Under the pieces are notes generated by a model. The model saw nothing but the letters and a program-made list of their open reading frames with translations, had not been told where the DNA came from and did no database searches. A DNA stretch of 6,745 nucleotides, taken from NCBI GenBank assembly GCA_963973975.1, contig CAXBCF010000048.1, positions 1 through 6,745 of the forward strand. The letters are read 5' to 3'. Position numbers and translations under genes: made by a program. Of the stretch, positions 1 through 6,745 are shown piece by piece. The number at the start of each line of letters is the position of its first letter. Positions within the stretch are counted from its first letter, which is position 1. The DNA is from UBA1494_A sp963973975. Its GTDB lineage: Bacteria > Bacteroidota > Bacteroidia > Flavobacteriales_E > Vicingaceae.

Positions 1-67
1 CTCATGTAGCGAATAGGTCCTTTATGAATATCAAAGATTTGTTAACTTAGCCTTATATATAAAAGAT

Positions 68-86
68 ATATGATCAATGATCATAT
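68..86. repeat. Perfect 9-bp palindrome, possible operator
   Basis: ATATGATCA (68-76) and TGATCATAT (78-86) are exact reverse complements separated by one A. The inner hexamer TGATCA is itself palindromic, so it also appears twice as a direct repeat. The site lies in the AT-rich leader upstream of hsdR, just after a TATATAAA stretch. That position would suit a dimeric regulator controlling the operon, but no regulator gene is in the window and no convincing promoter was found beside it. The symmetry is read directly from the sequence; the operator role is a guess. Confidence 0.4.
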
Positions 87-93
87 TCCTACG

Positions 94-207
94 TTGTATG
101 CCATGCTGAAAAAGCCGACCACAAATAGCACATTTGGTTTTTGCTGACACAGAGGCAAACGCTGAAAAACCAAAAGAGCTATTTTTTGCCAACGCTCGAC
201 AGAAAAA
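94..207. repeat. Structured hairpin repeat, left copy
   Basis: This is an imperfect inverted repeat. Arm 123-142 and arm 165-184 pair at 18 of 20 positions around a 22-base loop. The two mismatches are both A opposite A (130 with 177, 132 with 175) and flank a single C-G pair. The stem carries CACATTTGG on the left and CCAAAAGAG on the right. Outside it lie GCCGACC (114-120) and GCCAAC (188-193), followed by a GCTCGAC-GAAAA segment. A second copy with the same layout and orientation lies just after the operon (6574-6692). The left copy begins with TTGTATGCC (94-102) but has no matching GGCATACAA on its right, where the hsdR leader takes over. There is no U-run after the stem, so it is not an ordinary rho-independent terminator. 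It could be a mobile-element end, a recombination site or a dispersed structured repeat. Confidence 0.7.
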
Positions 208-222
208 CATAGAAATTGAAGA

Positions 223-2751
223 ATGAAAAATGAAGCTCATGCAAGAATTAAAATAAACCAACTGCTCGAAGAAGCGGGATGGAGATTCTTTGACAATGAG
301 GAAGGAAAAGCAAACATTCTGCTTGAAAACCATGTGAAGATTTCTCAAAAGGAAATTGACGCTTGGGGAAACGACTATGAAAAGACAAAAAACGGTTCGC
401 TTGACTTTTTATTGGTTGACAGTAACAATAAACCGATTTGCGTATTAGAAGCGAAAAAAGAAAGCCTTCACCCACTTGTTGCTAAAGAACAAGCAAGAAA
501 ATACGCCAAGACTGTTGGTGCTCAATATGTGATTTTATCGAATGGAATCGTTCATTATTTTTGGGATGTTACCAAAGGGAATCCGAAACCGATTTACAAG
601 TTTCCTTCACCTTCCGAAATCGGAGCAATCAAAGAATGGAATCCTGACCGAAATGCCTTAGCAAGCGAAAAAGTAGCGATTGACTATATCGCTTCTATTC
701 AAATGCCTGACTATGCTGAACGACCTGAATGGCAAGGAAGCATTGAAGCCAGCAAAGATTTTATTTGGACAAACGGACTTAGATTTCTTCGCCATTATCA
801 ATTAAGTGCCATTGAACATTTACAGAAAGCAGTTGCCGCAGGCAAAGACCGCTTTTTGTTTGAAATGGCAACAGGAACAGGAAAAACCTTGACTTCTGCT
901 GCTGTTATTCGTTTGTTCCTGCGAACACAAAACGCAAGACGGGTTTTGTTTTTGGTTGACCGTTTGGAATTGGAAGACCAGGCTTGGAAAGCTTTTACCC
1001 AATATCTCAAACCCGATTACAGCACTTTCATTTACAAAGAACACCGAAGCGATTGGCACAAAGCGGATATTGTTGTGACCACCATTCAATCGCTGATGTT
1101 CAATGACAAATACCGCTACGATTTTTCGCCAACGGATTTTGATTTGCTCATTTCGGACGAGAGCCACCGTTCGATTTCAGGAAACGCCAGAGCCGTTTTT
1201 GAATATTTCCATGGCTACAAATTAGGATTGACAGCCACACCAAGAGACTACTTGAAAGGTGTTGACCCTGAAAAGGTAAAAGAAAACGACCCGAGAGAAA
1301 TTGAACGGAGAATGTTACGAGATACCTACTCAACCTTCGGTTGTGAAGGTGGCGACCCAACTTTCCGATATTCTCTTTTGGATGGCGTAAAAGACGGTTA
1401 TCTTATTAATCCAAAGGTTTTAGATGCCCGAACTGAAATTACGACACAACTGCTTTCTGATGAAGGTTATGCGGTGGTTGTTCCCACTGAAGAAGGTGAA
1501 GAAACGGAAACCTTTGTTTCCCGTGATTTTGAAAAGAAATTCTTTTCTGAAAAAACGAATAGCGTTTTTTGTCAAACATTTTTAGAAAACGCCTTGCGTG
1601 ACCCTATTACCAATGAAATTGGCAAAACCATCATTTTTGCCGTAAGTCAAAACCATGCTCGTAAACTGACCGAAATGCTGAATGAGTTTGCGGAGCAACT
1701 TTTCCCGAACAAATACAACTCTGATTTTGCGGTTCAGGTAACTTCTCAGGTTGGTGATGCTCAACAAATGACCATCAACTTTACCAACAACAACCTGAGC
1801 GGAAAAACCACTTGGTTAGAAGGTTACAAATCTTGCAAAACAAGGGTTTGCGTTACAGTTGGCATGATGACCACAGGTTATGATTGTCCTGATTTATTAA
1901 ATATCTGTATGATGCGACCGATTTTTAGTCCAGCGGATTTTGTGCAGATAAAAGGAAGAGGAACTCGCAAAAATACTTTTGAATACACCTTTAAAAACGA
2001 ACTGAACGAAGAAGAAACACAACGACACGAAAAGGAAATATTCAATCTCTTCGACTTCTTTGCCAACTGCGAATATTTTGAAGAGAAATTCGACTATGAT
2101 GAAAAACTCAAACTTCCTAAACCAAAGAAAGGAAGCGGTGAAGGTGGTGGCGGTGGTGTTGACCTTGACAAATACACAACTTTTCAACCAGACCCTTTAT
2201 TGACTTTGAATGAACAGCAAATCGGTTATGAAGGGATGAAGATTGACCGCATGTTGTTCAAGAAATTTGAAGACCGCATCAAGATGGATGACATCATCAA
2301 GAAAAATGTGGAACTCGGAAATTGGGAACATGTAATCAGCCATATTCAGCAGGAGATTTTCGATAAACCCGAAGAATACTTCAACCTTGAAAAACTGAGA
2401 AAAGCAGCTAAGATTGACCGCAAAGTTTCTATTCGGGAAGTGGTAGAAAAGGTTTTTGGTATCATTCCTAAATTTAAATCAAAGGATGAATTGCTCGAAG
2501 AAGAATTCGACAAATTCATTTCCATTTATCCACCCGAAGAAGATGTGAATTTGAGAGCCTTAAAATACTTTTTCAAAGCCTACATTGTTGACCAAGACAT
2601 TCGGAAAATCATTTCTTCTAAAGATTTCCACGCCTTGCAAACACACCCAATGCTTACAATTTCGCAATTCAAAGAAGTGGCAGCAAAATACCGTGAAGTA
2701 ATTCCGGTTTACATTAAAGATTACGTGAATTTAGAGCGGTTCGCTGCTTAA
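223..2751 (+). CDS. hsdR: Type I restriction enzyme, R (restriction/translocase) subunit, EcoEI-like
   Basis: This is the motor and nuclease subunit of a type I restriction enzyme. In complex with methylase and specificity subunits it translocates unmodified DNA using ATP and cuts at a distance. The 842 residues show the full family layout. The N-terminal nuclease has D61 and E76-A-K78 (the D...ExK active site), followed by a Q90-x3-Y94 motif. Helicase lobe 1 has Walker A ATGTGKT (216-222), the DESH box (312-315) and LTATP (336-340). Lobe 2 has TTGYDCP (550-556) and QIKGRGTR (575-582). A glycine-rich linker (637-645) leads to a helical C-terminal domain resembling the EcoEI R C-terminus, ending in YIKDYVNLERF. 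The length is normal for this branch and no key residue is missing. The ATG at 223 gives the usual start (ARIKINQLLEEAGW) and has only a weak purine-rich site before it. It is the first gene of the operon, 12 bases before the methylase-specificity gene. Confidence 0.95.
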   Translation: MKNEAHARIKINQLLEEAGWRFFDNEEGKANILLENHVKISQKEIDAWGNDYEKTKNGSLDFLLVDSNNKPICVLEAKKESLHPLVAKEQARKYAKTVGAQYVILSNGIVHYFWDVTKGNPKPIYKFPSPSEIGAIKEWNPDRNALASEKVAIDYIASIQMPDYAERPEWQGSIEASKDFIWTNGLRFLRHYQLSAIEHLQKAVAAGKDRFLFEMATGTGKTLTSAAVIRLFLRTQNARRVLFLVDRLELEDQAWKAFTQYLKPDYSTFIYKEHRSDWHKADIVVTTIQSLMFNDKYRYDFSPTDFDLLISDESHRSISGNARAVFEYFHGYKLGLTATPRDYLKGVDPEKVKENDPREIERRMLRDTYSTFGCEGGDPTFRYSLLDGVKDGYLINPKVLDARTEITTQLLSDEGYAVVVPTEEGEETETFVSRDFEKKFFSEKTNSVFCQTFLENALRDPITNEIGKTIIFAVSQNHARKLTEMLNEFAEQLFPNKYNSDFAVQVTSQVGDAQQMTINFTNNNLSGKTTWLEGYKSCKTRVCVTVGMMTTGYDCPDLLNICMMRPIFSPADFVQIKGRGTRKNTFEYTFKNELNEEETQRHEKEIFNLFDFFANCEYFEEKFDYDEKLKLPKPKKGSGEGGGGGVDLDKYTTFQPDPLLTLNEQQIGYEGMKIDRMLFKKFEDRIKMDDIIKKNVELGNWEHVISHIQQEIFDKPEEYFNLEKLRKAAKIDRKVSIREVVEKVFGIIPKFKSKDELLEEEFDKFISIYPPEEDVNLRALKYFFKAYIVDQDIRKIISSKDFHALQTHPMLTISQFKEVAAKYREVIPVYIKDYVNLERFAA

Positions 2752-2752
2752 C

Positions 2753-2759
2753 AAAAGGA
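2753..2759 (+). promoter_or_regulatory. Ribosome binding site for the methylase-specificity gene
   Basis: AAAAGGA sits four bases before the ATG at 2764, inside the 12-base gap after the hsdR stop codon. It is the only Shine-Dalgarno-like site seen in the operon; the other two genes have none of note. It supports the start at 2764 and could give the protective methylase more translation than HsdR. That effect is inferred. Confidence 0.5.
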
Positions 2760-2763
2760 ATAT

Positions 2764-4797
2764 ATGTTAGATACACAAACGAAGAAAAGAATAGACGATT
2801 GCCGAGATATTTTGGTAGGGAAACTGCCTGACCCGAAAGCTCAGATTGAGCAAATTACCATTGGCTTGATTTATAAGTTCATGGACGACATGGACAAAGA
2901 AGCCATTGAATTGGGTGGTTCGGCAAAGTTCTTTTCAGGTGATTATGAAAAATACGCTTGGGACAAACTGTTTGACACCAAGGTAACGGCTGCCGAAATG
3001 CTTCGCCTATATTCGGATGCAATTGAAAGCATGGAGAAGAACCCGAACATTCCACAACTGTTTCGGGATATTTTCAATAATGCCTATTTGCCTTATCGTG
3101 ACCCAGAAACGCTGAAACTGTTTCTGAAAACCATTGGCGAGTTTGAATACACTCATAGCGAAAAATTGGGTGATGCTTTTGAATACCTGCTTTCGGTGAT
3201 GGGGTCGCAAGGAGATGCAGGACAGTTTAGAACACCGAGACACGTTATTGACTTTTTGGTGGCGATTATTGACCCTGACAAAGGTGAAACCATTCTCGAT
3301 CCAGCTTGTGGAACAGCGGGTTTTTTGATTTCGGCTTACAAGCATATTCTACTCAAACATACCAAAGCCAACAAAGAAGGTTTGAATATTTACGAGTACA
3401 ACAAACTTGAGAAAAAGCCTTTCAATAATTTAGGAGACCAACTCACACCTGACGACCGAAAAAAACTGATTCAGAATTTTGCAGGTTACGACATTTCGCC
3501 CGACATGGTGCGATTGAGCTTGGTGAATTTGTATTTGCACGGATTTTCTGACCCACACATTAACGAATATGACACCTTAAGCAGCGAAGAACGTTGGAAT
3601 GAAAACTTTGATGTGGTGCTTGCCAATCCACCATTTATGAGTCCGAAAGGAGGCATTCGACCGCACAAGAAGTTTACCATTAACAGCAATCGTTCGGAAG
3701 TGCTGTTTGTGGATTACATAGCTGAACACCTTAATCCCAAAGGTAAAGCGGCAATAGTTGTTCCTGAAGGTATTTTATTTCAAAATGGTAATGCTTACAA
3801 AGACCTTAGAAAACTGATGTTATCCAATCATTTAGTTTCGATAATGAGCTTACCCTCAGGTGTTTTTAATCCATATAGCGGTGTAAAAACTAGCATTCTA
3901 GTTTTTGATAATCAACTAAGTAAAACAACTGATAATTTACTTTTTGTAAAGATTAATAATGATGGTTATAGTTTAGGCTCTCAACGTACTGAAATAAGAG
4001 ATTCTGAGTTACCCAAAGCAATTGCCACTTATAAAAACTTTAAAAACAATCCAGACGAATTAATTCAGAGCGAGTATGCTCACACTGTTAATAAGAAAGA
4101 CATTCTTGAAGAAGGGAATCTGAACCTTAATGGTGATAAATACAAGGAAATTATACTTGGCCAATCAGAATATCCAATTTTTGAACTTCAAGAGTTATTT
4201 GAAATTCAAAGAGGTGGCTCACCAAGACCGATTAAAGATTTTATTACAGAGGCACCAGATGGAATTAATTGGATTAAAATAGGTGATGCAAAAGAGGGTA
4301 CTAGATATATAACTGAAACCAAAGAAAAAATTATACCTGAGGGTTTAAAGAAATCACGCCTAGTAAATCCAGGGGATTTTATTCTTTCAAATTCAATGAG
4401 CTTTGGTAGACCATATATTTCAAAAATAACGGGATGTATTCATGACGGTTGGTTAGTATTTAAACCCAAAGCGGAAAATATCACCACGGACTATATTTTC
4501 TACATATTGTCATCTCAGTTTGTTAAAGATCAATTTGAAAAAGCTGCAACAGGAGGTGTTGTCAAGAACTTAAATATTAAGTTAGTCAAGGAAGTAAAAA
4601 TTCCTGTACCGCCAATAGAGGTACAAAATAGGCTTGTTGATAATCTTGAGAAGATTCAAGTAGAAATTCAAAATTTTGAAAAGAAGATTGAAGAATCTAA
4701 GAATCTTATTCAAGATAGTATTGCGGAAATTTGGGGAGTAGAAGGCGATTCGTTGAGTATTGCTGCTGAGCCCGTGGCGAAATATGCAAAATCTTAA
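2764..4797 (+). CDS. hsdM: Fused type I DNA adenine methyltransferase and single-TRD specificity subunit (HsdM-HsdS)
   Basis: This 677-residue protein combines the modification and specificity roles of a type I system. It should transfer a methyl group from S-adenosylmethionine to adenine N6 at the recognition site, and guide HsdR. Residues 1-150 are the helical HsdM N-terminal domain. GQFRTPRHV (153-161) and DPACGTAGFL (179-188) form the cofactor site, and NPPF (288-291) is the catalytic motif of N6-adenine methylases. A junction around 455-470 leads into one HsdS-type target-recognition domain (about 470-615, with GDFILSNSMSFGRP at 537-550 and IPVPPIEVQNRL at 613-624). A single coiled-coil segment follows (about 620-655). 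A usual HsdS has two recognition domains and two spacer helices, and no separate hsdS is present. Two chains therefore probably pair to read a symmetric bipartite target; this is inferred. G+C falls sharply near residue 325. The next gene starts 13 bases after the stop. Confidence 0.93.
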   Translation: MLDTQTKKRIDDCRDILVGKLPDPKAQIEQITIGLIYKFMDDMDKEAIELGGSAKFFSGDYEKYAWDKLFDTKVTAAEMLRLYSDAIESMEKNPNIPQLFRDIFNNAYLPYRDPETLKLFLKTIGEFEYTHSEKLGDAFEYLLSVMGSQGDAGQFRTPRHVIDFLVAIIDPDKGETILDPACGTAGFLISAYKHILLKHTKANKEGLNIYEYNKLEKKPFNNLGDQLTPDDRKKLIQNFAGYDISPDMVRLSLVNLYLHGFSDPHINEYDTLSSEERWNENFDVVLANPPFMSPKGGIRPHKKFTINSNRSEVLFVDYIAEHLNPKGKAAIVVPEGILFQNGNAYKDLRKLMLSNHLVSIMSLPSGVFNPYSGVKTSILVFDNQLSKTTDNLLFVKINNDGYSLGSQRTEIRDSELPKAIATYKNFKNNPDELIQSEYAHTVNKKDILEEGNLNLNGDKYKEIILGQSEYPIFELQELFEIQRGGSPRPIKDFITEAPDGINWIKIGDAKEGTRYITETKEKIIPEGLKKSRLVNPGDFILSNSMSFGRPYISKITGCIHDGWLVFKPKAENITTDYIFYILSSQFVKDQFEKAATGGVVKNLNIKLVKEVKIPVPPIEVQNRLVDNLEKIQVEIQNFEKKIEESKNLIQDSIAEIWGVEGDSLSIAAEPVAKYAKS

Positions 4798-4810
4798 CGC
4801 CCAATAGTGT

Positions 4811-6571
4811 ATGAACATTAATCAAGTAGAAATAACGAATGTAAAAGGTATTGGCAATAAGTCATTTCAACTTGATTTGAACCCTAACAAAGCGAATATT
4901 CTTGTGGCACCAAATGGTTTTGGAAAAAGTTCATTTGCACTTGCATTTGACCGCTTGAAAAGGGATAAAATTGAATTAGGTGATAAAGAATATTTCAATA
5001 AATCCACTGCTAATCGTCCTGAATTAAAAATCACGTTATCCAATGGCACCGAATTAATCGCTGACGATAATCGAAACACAATCAGCGATACGTTTGATGT
5101 GGTTGTTATTAAAAACCAGACCGAGCCAAAATCAGTTGTTCAAACAATTCCAGGTCGTCCGCCTTTTGCAAGAACATCTTTAGACATTGTCCGTACGACC
5201 TTGATTCAAACAATTCCACCGAAGGTCGATTTTGCATACCACTCAGCAACTCTAAAAGCTTATTTTGGAGCAAACGGAAATAAAATTCTAATTAATATAT
5301 CAAACTTATTCAGCTCAGGTAGGTTCTTCTATATTATTGAAAACAAAATTGACTTTTCAAGATTTGAGCTTAAGGCTTTTAAAAAGCTCATAGAGCCAGC
5401 TATTGAGCAAATTAATAATCGAGATGGAACAGGAAATCAGATAAAAACATGGATTGAAGATAATCTGCTTGATGAGCTTAAAGCACATGATGAGTTTTCA
5501 AAATTCGCTTCGATAATTCAATCTTTCGGCTTTGAAGTTTTGAATGATGAAGTGGATTATTATTTAACCGCATGGCAGTTAATCACCGTAAGAAATGAGA
5601 TGGGGGTTGACTTTAAAAAAGCGTGTAAATACCTATACTTCTTAGATAAAAAGCAGCATTACACAGAGACAATTGCAAATTACAATCCTGTTAAAGACAG
5701 GTTCGATATAAAACCAAAAGCTGAAGGAAACAGCCTTGTTGTCAATTGGCCAAAAGCACATGAAATATCAAATGGACAAAGAGATATTTTGACATTCATG
5801 GCTCTGCTTTTAAAGACCAGAAATAGCTTCAAAAAGAAAGATTGCATCCTTGTTATTGACGAAATTTTTGACTACATGGATGATGCAAACCTGATAACTT
5901 TTCAGTACTACATCTCAACCTTTATTGAAGAGATGAAAGGTCAGAAAAGGAGAATTTTTCCAATTCTACTCACACATTTAGACCCGTTGTTTTTTAATCA
6001 CTTCTGCTTCAACGACAATAAAATCAAAGTTTGTTACATAAAGGATATCAAGGTTAAGACCAACCAGCACATCCTGAACATCATTTACAACCGTGAAGAT
6101 GGAACCATTAAAGATACGGTTGATGCACACTATTTTCACTTCCACCCTGATTCGGAAGCCATTGATATAACGAATGAATTTAAAGCCTTAAATCTGAACT
6201 CTGATTGGGGCACGCCTGATAAATTCTTCAAAAAGATATTTAGAGAAGTCAGACGGTATTTATTTGATGATGAAACATTCGACCCACTTGCAATTTGTTT
6301 TGGAGTTAGAAATCGGATTGAACAATTGGTTTATGACAAAATCCCTGATGCTGAAAACCAGAGGAAGTTCATAGAGGAATACAACGGAACGAAAAACAAA
6401 CTTCATTTTGCAGCAAGCATTGGAGTTCAAATACCTGAGACCTATTTCTTATTGGGTATTATTTACAATACTTCTTTGCATTTATCACAGGGACAAGATA
6501 TTTCAAAACCACTTGGACTGAAATTGGAGAATGGAACAATTAAACAAATGATAATGAACTTGTGGAATTAA
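4811..6571 (+). CDS. ABC/SMC-type ATPase linked to the RM operon, candidate PrrC/RloC-like effector
   Basis: This 586-residue protein has a split ABC ATPase head. Walker A is APNGFGKSS (33-41), the signature loop is ISNGQR (319-324), Walker B is CILVIDE (345-351) and the H-loop is TH (388-389). All nucleotide-binding elements are intact. The insert between the two halves (about 110-310) is short and mixed rather than a long coiled coil, so it is not a classical SMC or Rad50 protein. Residues about 395-586 form a separate, mostly helical C-terminal domain. There R500-x3-E504 (VRNRIE) is followed by H532 (KNKLHF), matching the order and roughly the spacing of the Arg-Glu-His triad known in the anticodon nucleases PrrC and RloC, which are also linked to type I systems. 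The protein is probably cytoplasmic, with no signal peptide or membrane segment seen. The gene follows the methylase-specificity gene by 13 bases without a clear ribosome site, suggesting co-transcription. The ATPase call is firm. The nuclease idea is an inference, and another role such as an OLD- or AriA-like defence ATPase is possible. Confidence 0.85.
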   Translation: MNINQVEITNVKGIGNKSFQLDLNPNKANILVAPNGFGKSSFALAFDRLKRDKIELGDKEYFNKSTANRPELKITLSNGTELIADDNRNTISDTFDVVVIKNQTEPKSVVQTIPGRPPFARTSLDIVRTTLIQTIPPKVDFAYHSATLKAYFGANGNKILINISNLFSSGRFFYIIENKIDFSRFELKAFKKLIEPAIEQINNRDGTGNQIKTWIEDNLLDELKAHDEFSKFASIIQSFGFEVLNDEVDYYLTAWQLITVRNEMGVDFKKACKYLYFLDKKQHYTETIANYNPVKDRFDIKPKAEGNSLVVNWPKAHEISNGQRDILTFMALLLKTRNSFKKKDCILVIDEIFDYMDDANLITFQYYISTFIEEMKGQKRRIFPILLTHLDPLFFNHFCFNDNKIKVCYIKDIKVKTNQHILNIIYNREDGTIKDTVDAHYFHFHPDSEAIDITNEFKALNLNSDWGTPDKFFKKIFREVRRYLFDDETFDPLAICFGVRNRIEQLVYDKIPDAENQRKFIEEYNGTKNKLHFAASIGVQIPETYFLLGIIYNTSLHLSQGQDISKPLGLKLENGTIKQMIMNLWN

Positions 6572-6573
6572 TA

Positions 6574-6692
6574 ATGCCAACCCTTCGCATCCATACACAT
6601 TGGCAAGTCGCTCAAAGCAGCCGCAAAAGCCAAAACTTGCCAAAGAGTATGGCTGCCCAACCGCACGGACGAAAAGAAAGCACGGGCATACA
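6574..6692. repeat. Structured hairpin repeat, right copy
   Basis: This is a second copy of the element at 94-207, in the same orientation, starting three bases after the ATPase stop codon. Arm 6591-6608 and arm 6635-6652 pair at 16 of 18 positions. The two mismatches are again A opposite A (6597 with 6646, 6599 with 6644) around one C-G pair, as in the left copy. CACATTGG and CCAAAGAG mark the two arms. GCCAACC (6576-6582) lies before the stem, and GCCCAAC (6655-6661) followed by a GGACGAAAAG segment lies after it. The rest of the stem differs from the left copy but still pairs, so the fold has been kept through compensatory change. This copy ends with GGCATACA(A), the exact complement of the start of the left copy. 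ATGCC (6574-6578) can pair with GGCAT (6685-6689) as an outer stem. The copy abuts the predicted intron junction. Confidence 0.7.
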
Positions 6693-6745
6693 ATTGAGTA
6701 GACGGCTCCGCCGTTGACTGACGGAGTGCGCCTCTCACACCACCG
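6693..6745 (-). mobile_element. Group II intron, 3' end (end of domain V and domain VI), partial at window edge
   Basis: Read on the minus strand, the last bases give CGGTGGT, the 3' strand of a domain V helix, then a two-base linker and a domain VI helix. GAGAGGC (6730-6736) pairs with GTCTACTC (6696-6703), leaving one A (position 6699) bulged out. An inner helix CTCCG/CGGAG (6722-6726 with 6706-6710) caps it. The bulged A is the seventh base from a terminal CTCAAT, fitting the lariat branch point and the usual AY end of group II introns. The GTGAGAGGC and CTACTC motifs are typical of bacterial introns, probably class C. The intron would run leftward and splice between 6693 and 6692, and its body and any reverse transcriptase gene lie beyond the window. 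The fold is read directly. The class is from memory of the family and is less sure. Confidence 0.75.

Noticed and set aside
3..50. Open frame on the + strand ending at TAG 48-50 (HVANRSFMNIKDLLT), possibly the tail of an upstream gene
   Set aside because: Only 15 codons are visible and nothing in them is recognisable. Chance open frames of this length are common.
180..188. TATTTTTTG resembles the Bacteroidota -7 element TAnnTTTG
   Set aside because: It is one base too long, has no TTG element at the right distance, and lies inside the hairpin arm.
31..348. Minus-strand open frame of 105 codons with a CAICG motif
   Set aside because: It overlaps the hairpin repeat and the start of hsdR, shows no family features, and its Cys pair comes from the repeat sequence.
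2131..2157. Glycine-rich GGT repeat tract in hsdR as a possible phase-variation site
   Set aside because: The units are triplets and imperfect, so slippage would only change the linker length, not the reading frame. Such flexible linkers are ordinary in this family.
6591..6652. Right hairpin as the operon's rho-independent terminator
   Set aside because: There is no T-run after the stem, and the loop is long. The same hairpin also sits upstream of the operon, where a terminator role is not needed for these genes.
6655..6661. GCCCAAC matches the RYYYAAC core of integron attC sites
   Set aside because: It lies on the 3' side of the hairpin, no GTTRRRY partner is present in the proper orientation, and the left copy (TGCCAAC) does not fit the consensus. 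This is not a canonical attC.

Overview
The window holds a compact, single-orientation type I restriction-modification operon of about 6.4 kb, with structured non-coding repeats at both ends and the edge of a group II intron at the right border. The moderate-to-low G+C, the lack of strong Shine-Dalgarno sites and the protein style (Asn/Lys/Phe rich) suggest a member of the Bacteroidota. This is inferred from composition and family resemblance, because no taxonomic marker gene is present.

Layout: positions 1-222 are non-coding. They hold a perfect 9-bp palindrome (68-86) and a first copy of a hairpin-forming repeat (94-207). Next come three genes on the + strand with gaps of only 12 and 13 bases: hsdR (223-2751), a fused methyltransferase-specificity gene (2764-4797) and an ABC/SMC-type ATPase gene (4811-6571). 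A second copy of the hairpin repeat follows directly (6574-6692). From 6693 to the right edge, read on the minus strand, the sequence matches the 3' end of a group II intron: the end of domain V, then domain VI with a bulged A seven bases from the splice junction.

How the genes work together: HsdR supplies the nuclease and the DNA-translocating motor. The fused HsdM-HsdS protein supplies both the adenine methylation and a single target-recognition domain. No separate hsdS is present, so two fused chains probably pair to recognise a symmetric bipartite site. The third protein has a complete ABC ATPase head and a helical C-terminal domain. That domain contains an R-x3-E followed 28 residues later by a His, which resembles the catalytic triad of the RM-linked anticodon nucleases PrrC and RloC. 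It may be a back-up effector that responds when restriction is defeated, but this is a hypothesis.

The most unusual features are outside the genes. The two hairpin repeats keep the same motifs and the same pair of A-A mismatches while their stems differ by compensatory changes, so the fold itself appears to be conserved. The left copy starts with TTGTATGCC and the right copy ends with its exact complement, GGCATACAA. The whole operon may therefore be cargo of a mobile or cassette-like unit. Base composition also drops sharply inside the fused gene, between the catalytic half and the target-recognition half, as expected if specificity was swapped by recombination.
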